Origin: G965200765 sp965203865
GTDB taxonomy: Bacteria > Pseudomonadota > Gammaproteobacteria > Arenicellales > JAJDZL01
Reading direction: 5' to 3'
Assembly: GCA_965203865.1 (NCBI GenBank)
Contig: OZ241916.1
Coordinates: 2,170,001-2,234,000, forward strand
Length of the DNA: 64,000 nt
Every line of letters starts with the position of its first letter. The stretch's first letter is position 1. The notes under the pieces were generated by a model. It was not told the DNA's origin and made no database searches. It saw nothing but the letters and a program-made list of their open reading frames with translations. This document shows, one piece after another, positions 26,779 through 35,230 of the stretch. A program made the position numbers and the translations under genes.

Positions 26779-28201
26779 GCAATTTTCCCGGGCGATTTCC
26801 TGTCCAGTTTTCTTCTGAATAAACAAGCTCTCCATTCACATAAACAAAGTCAATTCCTGAGGACAGCTGCTCTGGCTGGCTGTACTGCGCATTGTCTGCT
26901 ACTGTTTTCGGGTCAAATACAGTGATATCTGCATGCATATTCTTCTTGATGAATCCCCTGTCTTTGATTTTGAAATTTTTTGCCGGCAATCCAGTCATTT
27001 TTGAAACTGCTTCTTCTAAAGAAAATAACTTTAATTCACGACAGTAGTGCCCAAGAATTCGGGGGAATGTACCCCATAGTCGGGGATGCGTTACCGATTC
27101 ACCGGGCATTCCATCGGAACCTACCATGGAACTTGGAAACTTGAGTACGCGTTGAAGGTCGCTTTCATCAATTTGAAAGTAGTTTGCACCGGCAGGAGAT
27201 AATCTTTTTACCGCTTCTTCGGCACCGACTCCCCACTCCCGGCAAATATCGCCAAATTCCGACCCGGCAAAATCAGGGTATGGTTCACACCACGTCAACA
27301 GTATTTTCTCCGCAAGTGGAACATCGTTGATATCCAAAGGTTTTGAACTGGCAGTATACGGATACACATCCAGTGCAAGATCAACCAGCTTTTGGGCTTT
27401 GCGTATCAAGGGAAGAGTTTTCCGAGTCCGACCCCAGTTATGCCTGCCACAGGTTTTATGATGAGAAATGACGGTCGGTATTTCTGCATCGCTCGCAATT
27501 TTTATGGTTTCCTCAATGGATTCCATCACTTTGTCGTTTTCGTTTCGCATATGGGTTGTATATATGCCGCCAGCGGATGACGCGCGTTTTGCAATTTGAA
27601 TCACCTCATCAGTGGATGCTGAAATCGCTGGCGGATATTCCAGACCTGTACTGAAACCTGCACATCCTTCTCCAATCGCTTTATCCGCAAGCTTTTCCAT
27701 TTTCAAACATTCGCTCTTGGTTGCCTTCCGGTCAACGCGGTCCATAACAGCAAGCCGAAGCGTAGTATGACCCACAAGAGTCAATGAGTTGACAGCTGGA
27801 GGGGCATCAGCCAATATGAAAGCATATGCTTTCGTTGACTCAAGCATGTCCCAGTCAGGCCCGCCGAGCAGCCTCAGCGGCATCGGCGGTGGCCCGTTGC
27901 GCAACGGTGCGACGCTCATACCACAATTCCCGGTAACAACAGTGGTCACGCCCTGACTGATTTTAAAAATCATATCCGGTGTTGAAATCAATGCGCGGTC
28001 ATCGTGGGTATGGGCATCTATGAAACCGGGTGCCACCACTTTTCCTCTGGCCGACACCCTGCGAACCGCCTGGTGCTTCTTCAAACTGCCGATTTCTGCA
28101 ATCCTGCCATTTTTCACAGCTACATCAGCTTGATAGGAAGGGGTGCCGGAACCATCGACAATCATACCCTCTTCAATAATCAGATCCACACTGGCTGTCA
28201 A
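26759..28201 (-). CDS. D-aminoacylase / N-acyl-D-amino-acid deacylase family amidohydrolase
   Basis: About 480 residues, the family size. DLIIEEGMIVDGSG opens the amidohydrolase fold, VVAPGFIDAHTHDD (about 55-68) gives the first metal ligands, GNCGMSVAPL holds the Cys found in D-aminoacylases, and IYTTHMRNE and VISHHKTCG give further metal His residues. A TTG at 28201 has CAGGA 8 bp upstream and ends just short of the upstream activator gene; an ATG at 28300 would overlap that gene by 74 bp. It cleaves N-acyl or other amide bonds of D-amino acids, exact substrate unknown. It may be cotranscribed with the activator. Confidence 0.85.
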   Translation of the reverse strand: MTASVDLIIEEGMIVDGSGTPSYQADVAVKNGRIAEIGSLKKHQAVRRVSARGKVVAPGFIDAHTHDDRALISTPDMIFKISQGVTTVVTGNCGMSVAPLRNGPPPMPLRLLGGPDWDMLESTKAYAFILADAPPAVNSLTLVGHTTLRLAVMDRVDRKATKSECLKMEKLADKAIGEGCAGFSTGLEYPPAISASTDEVIQIAKRASSAGGIYTTHMRNENDKVMESIEETIKIASDAEIPTVISHHKTCGRHNWGRTRKTLPLIRKAQKLVDLALDVYPYTASSKPLDINDVPLAEKILLTWCEPYPDFAGSEFGDICREWGVGAEEAVKRLSPAGANYFQIDESDLQRVLKFPSSMVGSDGMPGESVTHPRLWGTFPRILGHYCRELKLFSLEEAVSKMTGLPAKNFKIKDRGFIKKNMHADITVFDPKTVADNAQYSQPEQLSSGIDFVYVNGELVYSEENWTGNRPGKLLTLENC

Positions 28202-28226
28202 AAGCTGAATCCTGCAGGAGATAAAA

Positions 28227-30236
28227 TCAACTTCGTTTGCGCTTTCTTTTAGGCCGCTCTGAGCTGGTGTGGCTTTGGCTTGGTTGCGGCAAATCAACAA
28301 CTTTCTTCAGATTGCTGAAATCGTCCGACTTATGAGGAATTGCCATTGCTTCAACAAAATGTCGCTGAAAACTCGGTTCAACCGCTGTTTCAACCTTTTC
28401 GACCATTCTGACTACCTGGGTAATGTCGTTGCGAGAATTTCGGTCCAGCAATGCAATTCGCGCACCAGTTCCGGCGGCATTGCCGGCAGAAGTAACATTA
28501 TCCAGGTCGCAATCTGGTATCAGTCCCAGTATCATTGCATGCTTTACATCAATGTGACTGCCAAAAGCACCTGCAAGCCGAATGGAGTCTACTTTATCCA
28601 GTTCCATTCGGTCCATCAGCAATCGAACACCGGCATAAAGCGCAGCTTTGGCCAACTGAATTGCCCTGACATCGTTTTGAGTGATTCGAATCACAGGCTC
28701 AGTTTCATTCAACACGTAGGAAAAAGTTCTGCCTTCGGCCACTACACGCTTGCTTCGCTCAGCGTTACTCCCTTGAATGACGCCATTCGAATCAATAATT
28801 CCTGAAAGAAACATTTCTGCAACAACTTCAATAATTCCCGAACCGCAAATTCCTGCAACACCCGACTCGCCGCTTGCTTCAACAAATCCTTCATCCGTAG
28901 ACCACAAGTCGCAACCAATTATTTTGAACCTGGGTTCCAGTGTATCCGGGTCAATTCGAACCCTTTCAATAGCGCCGGGCGCAGCTCGCTGCCCCCCGCT
29001 GATTTGTGCACCTTCAAATGCGGGCCCTGTGGGACTTGATGCTGCCAGCATTCTGTGCTGGTTGCCCAGAACAATTTCAGCATTGGTACCAACATCAACC
29101 AGCAGCATGATTTCATCTCGCATATGAGGCTGCTCTGAAAGAATGACTCCGGCCGTATCGGCACCGACGTGACCAGCAATGCAAGGAAGCACAAAGGACC
29201 GGGCGTTCGGATGCAAAGACAGGTCCAATTCCTTGGCCCAAATATTAACGGCTTCATCCGTTGCCAGCGCAAACGGGGCGCCACCAAGTTCAACAGGGCT
29301 AATTCCCAGAAACAAATGATGCATTATCGGATTGCCTACGAACACCGTATCCACTACATCTTCGGGGGTAACGCCGTAGGCTTTGCAAACATCTTCGGCG
29401 AGCCGCTGGACAGCTTTTCGAACTTCATATGTCATTGCAATTTCGCCGCCAGGGTTCATCATCAGGTAAGATACGCGGCTCATCAAGTCTTCGCCAAATC
29501 GAATTTGAGGATTCATAATTCCCGAAGACTCCACCACATCGCCTGTTGACAAATTGCATAAGTGCGCAGCAATTGTGGTAGAGCCAATGTCAAACGCCAA
29601 GCCGTATGCATGGTCGCGAAACCCCGGCCAAACAGCCACAATTTGCGTATTGTCGTGTACTGCCACAGTAACCTTCCATTGACCCTCCCGCAATGCCTTT
29701 TGCAGCTGCTGCAACTGAATCAAATCACAGGAAAGTCCCTCCAGCCGCCAATCAAATTCAAGTGCATCGTTAAGTCGCTGAAGATCTCCAGACGGGTCGT
29801 GCATATCCGGTTCCTGCACCTCAACATAGTACATCCGAATAACAGGGTCGAGATTAATTGCATGAACTTCCGGACGCTTGCGAACAACCTGCCTGTGAAC
29901 CTGGCTATCCGGTGGAATATCTATGACAACATCACCCAGAATACGAACAGAGCATCCAAGCCGACGGTCATCCTTCAGTTCGTGCTCCTTGGAATATTCA
30001 ATCTCCAGTTGACCAAATTCGGACAGGTGGTCCGGCTCGGACACCACGCCATGCTTTGCAAATGAACCGACACTTAGCTTGACTTGACATCGTCCGCACA
30101 TTGCGCGGCCACCGCAAACAGAGTCAAGATCCACTCCGAGGGCACGCGCCGCCTGAAGAATTGTTGTTCCGGATGCAAATCTGCCACGCCGTCCAGAAGG
30201 GGTGAATACGACCATAGCATCAGATTGCCGATTCAA
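28227..30236 (-). CDS. Corrinoid-protein reductive activator (ferredoxin plus ASKHA ATPase, RamA/RACE-like)
   Basis: 669 residues. An N-terminal [2Fe-2S] ferredoxin domain has Cys41, Cys47, Cys50 and Cys95 (CGGRAMCGRC, RLGC). The rest is the ASKHA/DUF4445 module with GLAFDIGSTTIAAHL, DVVDTVFVGNPIMHHLFLG, LLVDVGTNAEIVLG and GAFGSHIDVKHAM. Such proteins reactivate corrinoid proteins by returning inactive Co(II) to Co(I) with ATP. A TTG start at 30236 has CAGGAG 7 bp upstream and is better supported than ATG 30215. The C terminus is unusually basic (SERPKRKRKRS), like two other proteins of this system. It lies 112 bp downstream of the methyltransferase gene. Confidence 0.9.
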   Translation of the reverse strand: MNRQSDAMVVFTPSGRRGRFASGTTILQAARALGVDLDSVCGGRAMCGRCQVKLSVGSFAKHGVVSEPDHLSEFGQLEIEYSKEHELKDDRRLGCSVRILGDVVIDIPPDSQVHRQVVRKRPEVHAINLDPVIRMYYVEVQEPDMHDPSGDLQRLNDALEFDWRLEGLSCDLIQLQQLQKALREGQWKVTVAVHDNTQIVAVWPGFRDHAYGLAFDIGSTTIAAHLCNLSTGDVVESSGIMNPQIRFGEDLMSRVSYLMMNPGGEIAMTYEVRKAVQRLAEDVCKAYGVTPEDVVDTVFVGNPIMHHLFLGISPVELGGAPFALATDEAVNIWAKELDLSLHPNARSFVLPCIAGHVGADTAGVILSEQPHMRDEIMLLVDVGTNAEIVLGNQHRMLAASSPTGPAFEGAQISGGQRAAPGAIERVRIDPDTLEPRFKIIGCDLWSTDEGFVEASGESGVAGICGSGIIEVVAEMFLSGIIDSNGVIQGSNAERSKRVVAEGRTFSYVLNETEPVIRITQNDVRAIQLAKAALYAGVRLLMDRMELDKVDSIRLAGAFGSHIDVKHAMILGLIPDCDLDNVTSAGNAAGTGARIALLDRNSRNDITQVVRMVEKVETAVEPSFQRHFVEAMAIPHKSDDFSNLKKVVDLPQPSQSHTSSERPKRKRKRS

Positions 30237-30348
30237 AATACTGCTCCTGTTGCAATCAACGAAGTTTGTATCAACAGGACAAGCCTGTCGAGTTTCCAGA
30301 TAAATTGTGCGGGTGAGGCAATACTGTTTATCTGGGTGTGTTCAGAAA

Positions 30349-31266
30349 TTATGCTGCTGCTCGGCGACGGCGGGAACTGGCCCGTCTCCCCGTACCCCTG
30401 GGTTCCCGGCCAACTTCAGCAACTGGCTCCCGAAACTTCCCGATCCACTCACGGCATTCTCTGTCAGTGCCCATCATCACATTCGCTGCCATGATTGAAT
30501 CCATAATCTCAGGGTGCAGAGGGCTGGTAATCGCAGAAGTCATTCCAGATGCCATTGCCATTGTAAGAAAGGCAGAATTCAATCCTTGCCGATTAGGCAG
30601 CCCAAAACTTATATTGGACGCACCGCAGGTTGTGTTCACATGCAACTCGTTTCGAAGCCGGTAAACGATGTCGAAAACCTGGCGGCCGGCAAGGCCGATC
30701 GCACCAATAGGCATAACCAAGGGATCCACAACAACATCGCAACGCTTGATCCCGTAGTCTTCTGCTCTCTCAACAATTTTCTTTGCGACTTCAAATCGAA
30801 TATTTGGATCTTCAGAGATACCAGATTCGTCATTCGAGATTGCCACGACCGCTGCGTCATACTTCTTGACAAGAGGAAGAACGGTCTCCAATCGCTCCTC
30901 TTCGCCTGTTACAGAATTAACTAGTGGTCGCCCCTTGTAGACAGAAAGACCGGACTCCAGTGCGGCAACTATGGAAGAGTCAATCGACAGGGGTACATCG
31001 GTAAGAGACTGCACCAGCTGCACAGCTTCCGCGAGTATCTTCGGTTCGTCAGCAAGCGGAATGCCGGCGTTCACATCAAGCATGTGGGCACCTGCCAAAA
31101 CCTGGGCGAGCGCATCGGATTGCACTCTACTGTAATCGCCCACTTTCATTTCTGCCGCGAGCAGTTTGCGGCCGGTGGGATTGATTCTCTCACCAATTAC
31201 GCAAAACGGGTGATCGTAGCCGATCACCACTGTTTTTGTCGCTGATGAAACAACAGTTTCAGTCAT
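30349..31266 (-). CDS. Methyltetrahydrofolate:corrinoid methyltransferase (pterin-binding family)
   Basis: 305 residues with the dihydropteroate-synthase-type TIM barrel used by AcsE, MtgA, CmuB and MetH. Signs are CVIGERINPTGRKLLA, MLDVNAGIPLADE, PLSIDSS, PLVNSVTGEEER and VVDPLVMPIG. It moves a methyl group between a corrinoid protein and tetrahydrofolate. The gene follows the corrinoid protein gene by 15 bp and precedes the activator gene, so the three form a corrinoid module. After the folded domain comes a tail rich in Arg and Gly (RRASSRRRRAAA). Confidence 0.92.
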   Translation of the reverse strand: MTETVVSSATKTVVIGYDHPFCVIGERINPTGRKLLAAEMKVGDYSRVQSDALAQVLAGAHMLDVNAGIPLADEPKILAEAVQLVQSLTDVPLSIDSSIVAALESGLSVYKGRPLVNSVTGEEERLETVLPLVKKYDAAVVAISNDESGISEDPNIRFEVAKKIVERAEDYGIKRCDVVVDPLVMPIGAIGLAGRQVFDIVYRLRNELHVNTTCGASNISFGLPNRQGLNSAFLTMAMASGMTSAITSPLHPEIMDSIMAANVMMGTDRECREWIGKFREPVAEVGREPRGTGRRASSRRRRAAA

Positions 31267-31281
31267 GCTAACGATTTCGTA

Positions 31282-32001
31282 TCAAGCTGATGCAGATTGA
31301 CGCAAGCTGGCTACGAATTCCTTTGCTGTTTCAACGGCTACTGCAGCATCGCGGCAGTAGGCGTTCGCTCCAATCGCGTCGGCGAACTCTTCATTCAAGG
31401 GCGCACCTCCGACCAGCACGACAAAATCATTTCGAATCCCCTGCTCAACCATTGTATCGATAACAACCTTCATATAGGGCATAGTTGTGGTAAGCAACGC
31501 GGACATGCCTAGCAACTCCGGCTTGTGCTCTTCCAAAGCATCAAGATAGTTTTCGACAGGATTATTGATTCCAAGATTAATCACCTCGAATCCGGCTCCT
31601 TCCAGCATCATTGCAACGAGATTCTTGCCAATGTCGTGTATGTCTCCTTTTACAGTTCCGATTACCATTTTTCCAATGGTCGGAGCTCCTGTCTCAGCCA
31701 GCAAAGGCCGGAGAATCGACATTCCGCCTTTCATTGCGTTTGCAGACATCAGTACTTCCGGAACAAACAGAATCCCGTCCCGAAAATCAATGCCCACGAT
31801 GCGCATGCCTTCCACTAGCGCATCCTGCAAAACATCGTATGGTTCCCATCCACGGCCAAGAAGAATATGTGTACCTTCCTCAATTTCCTCCTTCAAACCG
31901 TCGTACAGGTCATCATGCATCTGTTCAACCAGTTCTTCATCGGATAGCGAAGAGAGGTCAAGTTCTTCATCCATCACCTCAACCTGTTCAGATACCGCCA
32001 T
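31282..32001 (-). CDS. Corrinoid (B12-binding) methyl-carrier protein
   Basis: 239 residues with the MtbC/MttC/MtgC plan: a four-helix cap (about 20-105) and a Rossmann B12 domain. The lower-ligand motif is KGDIHDIGKNLV (Asp120, His122, Gly125), followed by GLINLGINNPVE-like and LLTTTMPYMK. The acidic first 30 residues are extra. GGGGGAG precedes the ATG. It would carry methylcob(III)alamin between a substrate methyltransferase and the enzyme encoded 15 bp downstream. First gene of its operon; a palindrome lies 86 bp upstream. Confidence 0.93.
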   Translation of the reverse strand: MAVSEQVEVMDEELDLSSLSDEELVEQMHDDLYDGLKEEIEEGTHILLGRGWEPYDVLQDALVEGMRIVGIDFRDGILFVPEVLMSANAMKGGMSILRPLLAETGAPTIGKMVIGTVKGDIHDIGKNLVAMMLEGAGFEVINLGINNPVENYLDALEEHKPELLGMSALLTTTMPYMKVVIDTMVEQGIRNDFVVLVGGAPLNEEFADAIGANAYCRDAAVAVETAKEFVASLRQSASA

Positions 32002-32086
32002 TCACACTCCCCCAATAAATTAAATTACTGCAATGTGTTGCACAAAGTTAATCGTGCAAAGATTAAGTCAGAATCCCTTGGTGTGC

Positions 32087-32102
32087 TGTCGTAATTGCGA
32101 CA
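32087..32102. promoter_or_regulatory. Candidate operator palindrome upstream of the corrinoid operon
   Basis: TGTCG and CGACA are separated by TAATTG, giving a perfect 5+6+5 palindrome whose flanks (TGC and TAGCA) roughly continue the symmetry. It lies in the 268 bp AT-rich region between the corrinoid operon (start 32001) and the divergent TPR gene (32270). It is a plausible regulator site; the protein that binds is unknown. No cobalamin riboswitch is evident here. Confidence 0.45.
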
Positions 32103-32269
32103 TAGCAATATCCAATAATGACATAATTTTCTTGCATGCAAATAGATACTCAACCAGTTAATTCGTACAATGCAAATTTTGCAGAAAATAGTGACAGAAA
32201 TCAACAACAGCACTTTAGAAATATCTAATGTTAAAATCACCCTTATATTATCTCTTATTTTGAGTTTCC

Positions 32270-32854
32270 ATGAAGGCAAAATTGACTTTGAAATCTTGCT
32301 TGAACGTCTTTAAAGCAAGTCTATTCATCTTTTCGTTGCTGATAATTTCAATAGATTCACATTCTGATCAGAATGATCCCAGGCTGAATGAGCTGTTTAT
32401 AGAATTGAAGCAGACAGAGAATCAGGAAACTGCAAACCAGCTTACTGATGAAATCTGGGCAATCTGGCGAGAGTCTCCGAATAAAAATGTCAATGAGTTG
32501 ATGGTACAAGGCAGAACTGCCATGAGCCAGGGCAGATTAAGACTGGCAGTTAGCATATTTGACAAGATAATCGAAATTGCTCCCGATTTCGCCGAAGGCT
32601 GGAACAAAAGAGCAACTGTATACTACTTTATGGAGGAGTATGAGAAATCGCTTTCAGATGTTCGGGAAACACTGAAACTTGAACCGCGGCACTTTGGCGC
32701 AACCGCAGGATTGGGACTCATTTTTCTCTCCCTGGAATTTTATGACGAAGCATTGGTTGCATTCGAGCGAACTCTGGAAATCAATCCGCACCTGTCAGGA
32801 CCCAAGCGAAATGTCGAATTGCTCAAAAAATTGCTGGGTGAAAAAAGTGCTTGA
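32270..32854 (+). CDS. TPR-repeat protein, exported
   Basis: 194 residues. A signal sequence (basic start, then SLFIFSLLIISI) indicates export to the periplasm, with probable cleavage near DSHS. The rest has two or three tetratricopeptide repeats, for example AVSIFDKIIEIAPDFAEGWNKRATVYY and ALVAFERTLEINPHLSG, with the usual W/G/Y/A/F/A/P positions. TPRs bind peptides or partner proteins. It is a stand-alone gene divergent from the corrinoid operon and its role cannot be inferred. Confidence 0.83.
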   Translation: MKAKLTLKSCLNVFKASLFIFSLLIISIDSHSDQNDPRLNELFIELKQTENQETANQLTDEIWAIWRESPNKNVNELMVQGRTAMSQGRLRLAVSIFDKIIEIAPDFAEGWNKRATVYYFMEEYEKSLSDVRETLKLEPRHFGATAGLGLIFLSLEFYDEALVAFERTLEINPHLSGPKRNVELLKKLLGEKSA

Positions 32855-32906
32855 AAACTTGCGATTCCAGTATTTGCGACAATGATTATCCAGAATTTAA
32901 TTTGCC

Positions 32907-33581
32907 CTAGCCATCTATTTCTTTGAATCTCTTCGTCAACCATTCTCCAATATCCTTAATCTCCTCGGGAGACACAGAATGCACAATGTCATAAGGATTC
33001 CATTGAACCCTGTATCCCAGATTCTTCAATATATCCTTTGACTTTTCAGCAAGATGCACATTGATCACCGGATCCAATGTTCCATGGCAATACAAAATTG
33101 GAATATTCGCATTAATTGGATTCGCTTCGTCCTTGGTAGTATCCGGCAAGGGCAGATAAGTTGACAATGCCATGATTCCAGCCAGAGGCTGGTGATGCCG
33201 AAGCCCTGAATACAACGCTACTGCCCCGCCTTGCGAAAATCCGGCAAGAATAATTTTTTCGGATGAAATTTCTCTTTCTTCTTCACGCTTGATCAATTCT
33301 CGCACGATTTCTGCAGATTCCTCAATTCCTTGCCTGTCCTCTTTGCCTTGACCAATTACCGGATTCTCGATGTCGTACCAGGCTCGCATTTGCATTCCCA
33401 TGTTAATTGTTACTGCCCGAACCGGCGCATGTGGAAATACAAAACGAACAGGGTACCGGGGCGGAATCCCCAAATAAGGCACCACCGGTTCAAAGTCGTG
33501 ACCACTGGCCCCCAATCCATGTAGCCAGATGACTGCCATTTTAGGGTTGGGCTGCGTTTCGATTTCAATTTTTTCAACCAT
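32907..33581 (-). CDS. Carboxylesterase/phospholipase family hydrolase (acyl-protein thioesterase-like)
   Basis: 224 residues with the small alpha/beta hydrolase plan of bacterial carboxylesterases. VIWLHGLGASGHDF at about 17-30 forms the oxyanion loop, LAGFSQGGAVAL is the nucleophile elbow with the catalytic Ser, and YCHGTLDPVINV and IVHSVSPEE give the Asp and His. FVFPHAPVRAVTINMGM is characteristic of the group, also seen in human APT1. It should hydrolyse short-chain esters or thioesters in the cytoplasm. Confidence 0.92.
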   Translation of the reverse strand: MVEKIEIETQPNPKMAVIWLHGLGASGHDFEPVVPYLGIPPRYPVRFVFPHAPVRAVTINMGMQMRAWYDIENPVIGQGKEDRQGIEESAEIVRELIKREEEREISSEKIILAGFSQGGAVALYSGLRHHQPLAGIMALSTYLPLPDTTKDEANPINANIPILYCHGTLDPVINVHLAEKSKDILKNLGYRVQWNPYDIVHSVSPEEIKDIGEWLTKRFKEIDG

Positions 33582-33736
33582 GTTTTACTCAGTTTGGAAA
33601 ATTTTTTCTTGCAATCATAAAATGATTCTCATCGAGTCAATAAAATTGACACCGTAAACTCATTGTAGTGAGTATTGAAATTATTTTCGTGTCACTCAAT
33701 TTTAGTAAATCAATATGACCAGCAAGGAGAATTGTC

Positions 33737-34030
33737 ATGGCGGGATATGTAGTTGTTCAGGTAAAAATCAACAATCCGGAAAAATTTGCAGAGTATCAGA
33801 AACTTGTACCAGAAACAGTGCGCAATTACGGCGGCAGATACCTTGTGCGCGGGGGCAATCATGAAAATCTTGAGGGCGAATGGGATCCAAATCGGCTAGT
33901 CGTCATAGAATTTGAAAGTGTAGAACGCGCCAAAGAGTGGTGGAGTTCTGACGACTATGCGCCTGCTTTGAAACTGCGCATGGAATCCGCGGATTCGAAA
34001 ATGGTGATTGTTGAAGGATACGAAGGCTAA
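33737..34030 (+). CDS. DUF1330 family protein
   Basis: 97 residues, the full DUF1330 length, with ferredoxin-like dimeric alpha/beta barrel features: YVVVQVKINNPEKFAEYQ, VRGGNHENLEGEWDPNRLVVIEF and SVERAKEWWSSDDYAP. AAGGAG is 6 bp before the ATG. The biochemical role is unsettled. It is a single gene between two minus-strand hydrolases. Confidence 0.9.
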   Translation: MAGYVVVQVKINNPEKFAEYQKLVPETVRNYGGRYLVRGGNHENLEGEWDPNRLVVIEFESVERAKEWWSSDDYAPALKLRMESADSKMVIVEGYEG

Positions 34031-34052
34031 TTGCTTGCCAATCAACTGCGAT

Positions 34053-35033
34053 TTACTTCATAAATTCCCGCACCACTGCCGACAGACCGTAAACAACCCG
34101 GGCGTATTCTGGATATTTGATCACATTCAAATCGTCGCTTGGCTTGTGATAATGCTTATAGCGAAAGTCCGCTGTATCGGTAATCATGATTGCCGGGATT
34201 CCATAATGCCAGAATGATATTTGGTCAGAACGATTAATGTCGGGAACAATGCGCGGTGCTGCCAACCCCTCAGATGGTATTGTTGCCTTTGAACGAAAAG
34301 CTGTTACTGCCCGATACAGCTGTTTTCTGGAGCCCGTGTTTGCAACAAAGCCAATGAAATTACCTTGGCTCGGATAAAAAACAGAAAAAGGAAACGGATA
34401 TTTCTGGCTGTTTTCTTCATCTGTATAGTAGCCAATTGTTTCAAGTGAAAACATGCAAATAATTTTCTCGTCCCGTTCAATTGCATTGCTTGCATGCTCC
34501 ATGCTCCCCATATCACGTCCGAAAAACGGCGGTTCTTCATTCACAAAAGCAATAAATCGTATGGTGGGATTTGGCTTGTCTCCGTAGTGAATTCTTGCAA
34601 GCTCCAGCAATGCAGCAACTCCCGAAGTATTATCATTGGCACCGGGAGAACCTGGCACCGTATCGTAATGCGCACCGATTATGACGTATTCATCCGATTT
34701 TCCTGGCAGCTCAACATATACATTGGATACTTCATACTGGCCCTGCGCAGTGAATTTTTCAATATTCACCTCGTATCCCAGAGTCGAAAATTCGTCGGAG
34801 ATGTACTTTGCAGCAGCTTCCAGAGTTCCCTGCTTCAAAACATTGCGTTCGCCAATATCACCGGCAATTCTGCCGATGTGCCGTTCCAGATTTTGCGCAA
34901 TTTGCGACTCGACTTTTGAAAGTTCAGGCGCCGGTCCGGAGAATGACTTTCCAGGCATCACAACCATTCTGTACACTTCCCTACCCAGAAGAACAATAAT
35001 TAGCAAAATCGCTGCAAACAGAACCCACTTCAA
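34053..35033 (-). CDS. M28 family zinc peptidase, membrane-anchored
   Basis: 326 residues. An N-terminal helix (VLFAAILLIIVLLG) acts as an uncleaved anchor or signal, so the catalytic domain is periplasmic. Zinc-site motifs of M28 are present: IIGAHYDTVPGSPGANDNTSG (first His, Asp), VNEEPPFFG for the catalytic Glu-Glu, FSLETIGYY, and a late HYHKPSDDL with the last His. It should be an aminopeptidase or glutaminyl-cyclase-like enzyme. No linked partner. Confidence 0.9.
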   Translation of the reverse strand: MKWVLFAAILLIIVLLGREVYRMVVMPGKSFSGPAPELSKVESQIAQNLERHIGRIAGDIGERNVLKQGTLEAAAKYISDEFSTLGYEVNIEKFTAQGQYEVSNVYVELPGKSDEYVIIGAHYDTVPGSPGANDNTSGVAALLELARIHYGDKPNPTIRFIAFVNEEPPFFGRDMGSMEHASNAIERDEKIICMFSLETIGYYTDEENSQKYPFPFSVFYPSQGNFIGFVANTGSRKQLYRAVTAFRSKATIPSEGLAAPRIVPDINRSDQISFWHYGIPAIMITDTADFRYKHYHKPSDDLNVIKYPEYARVVYGLSAVVREFMK

Positions 35034-35090
35034 ATCAAAATCTCCGAAAACCCACTAAAATATCATCAGTAAAATCACTCATGAAGGGAA

Positions 35091-35230
35091 TTATATCCAA
35101 TGATAACCAGACCATTGGATACTGTTCTGCCCGGTAGGAGGTCCTCCCGAAGACGACTGGATTATCCTCTTCGACGAACCTTCCTGATTCTCAATTCTCC
35201 CCGGAGCATCGGGCCTCCCGCCCAGACTGC
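35091..35230 (-). ncRNA. Probable reRNA/omegaRNA scaffold at the element 3' end
   Basis: In related elements the guide RNA is transcribed from the 3' end of tnpB and extends past the element boundary. Here this zone contains a stem CGAAGA/TCTTCG, a GGAGGACCTCC palindrome, and the terminal TATCCAATG/CATTGGATA hairpin (35094-35121). If the element ends at 35091, the guide would be the minus-strand sequence at about 35071-35090. The 5' limit is not visible. Confidence 0.45.

Noticed and set aside
31565..32023. 152-codon plus-strand open frame
   Set aside because: It is antisense to the corrinoid protein gene, Ser-rich and without family match.
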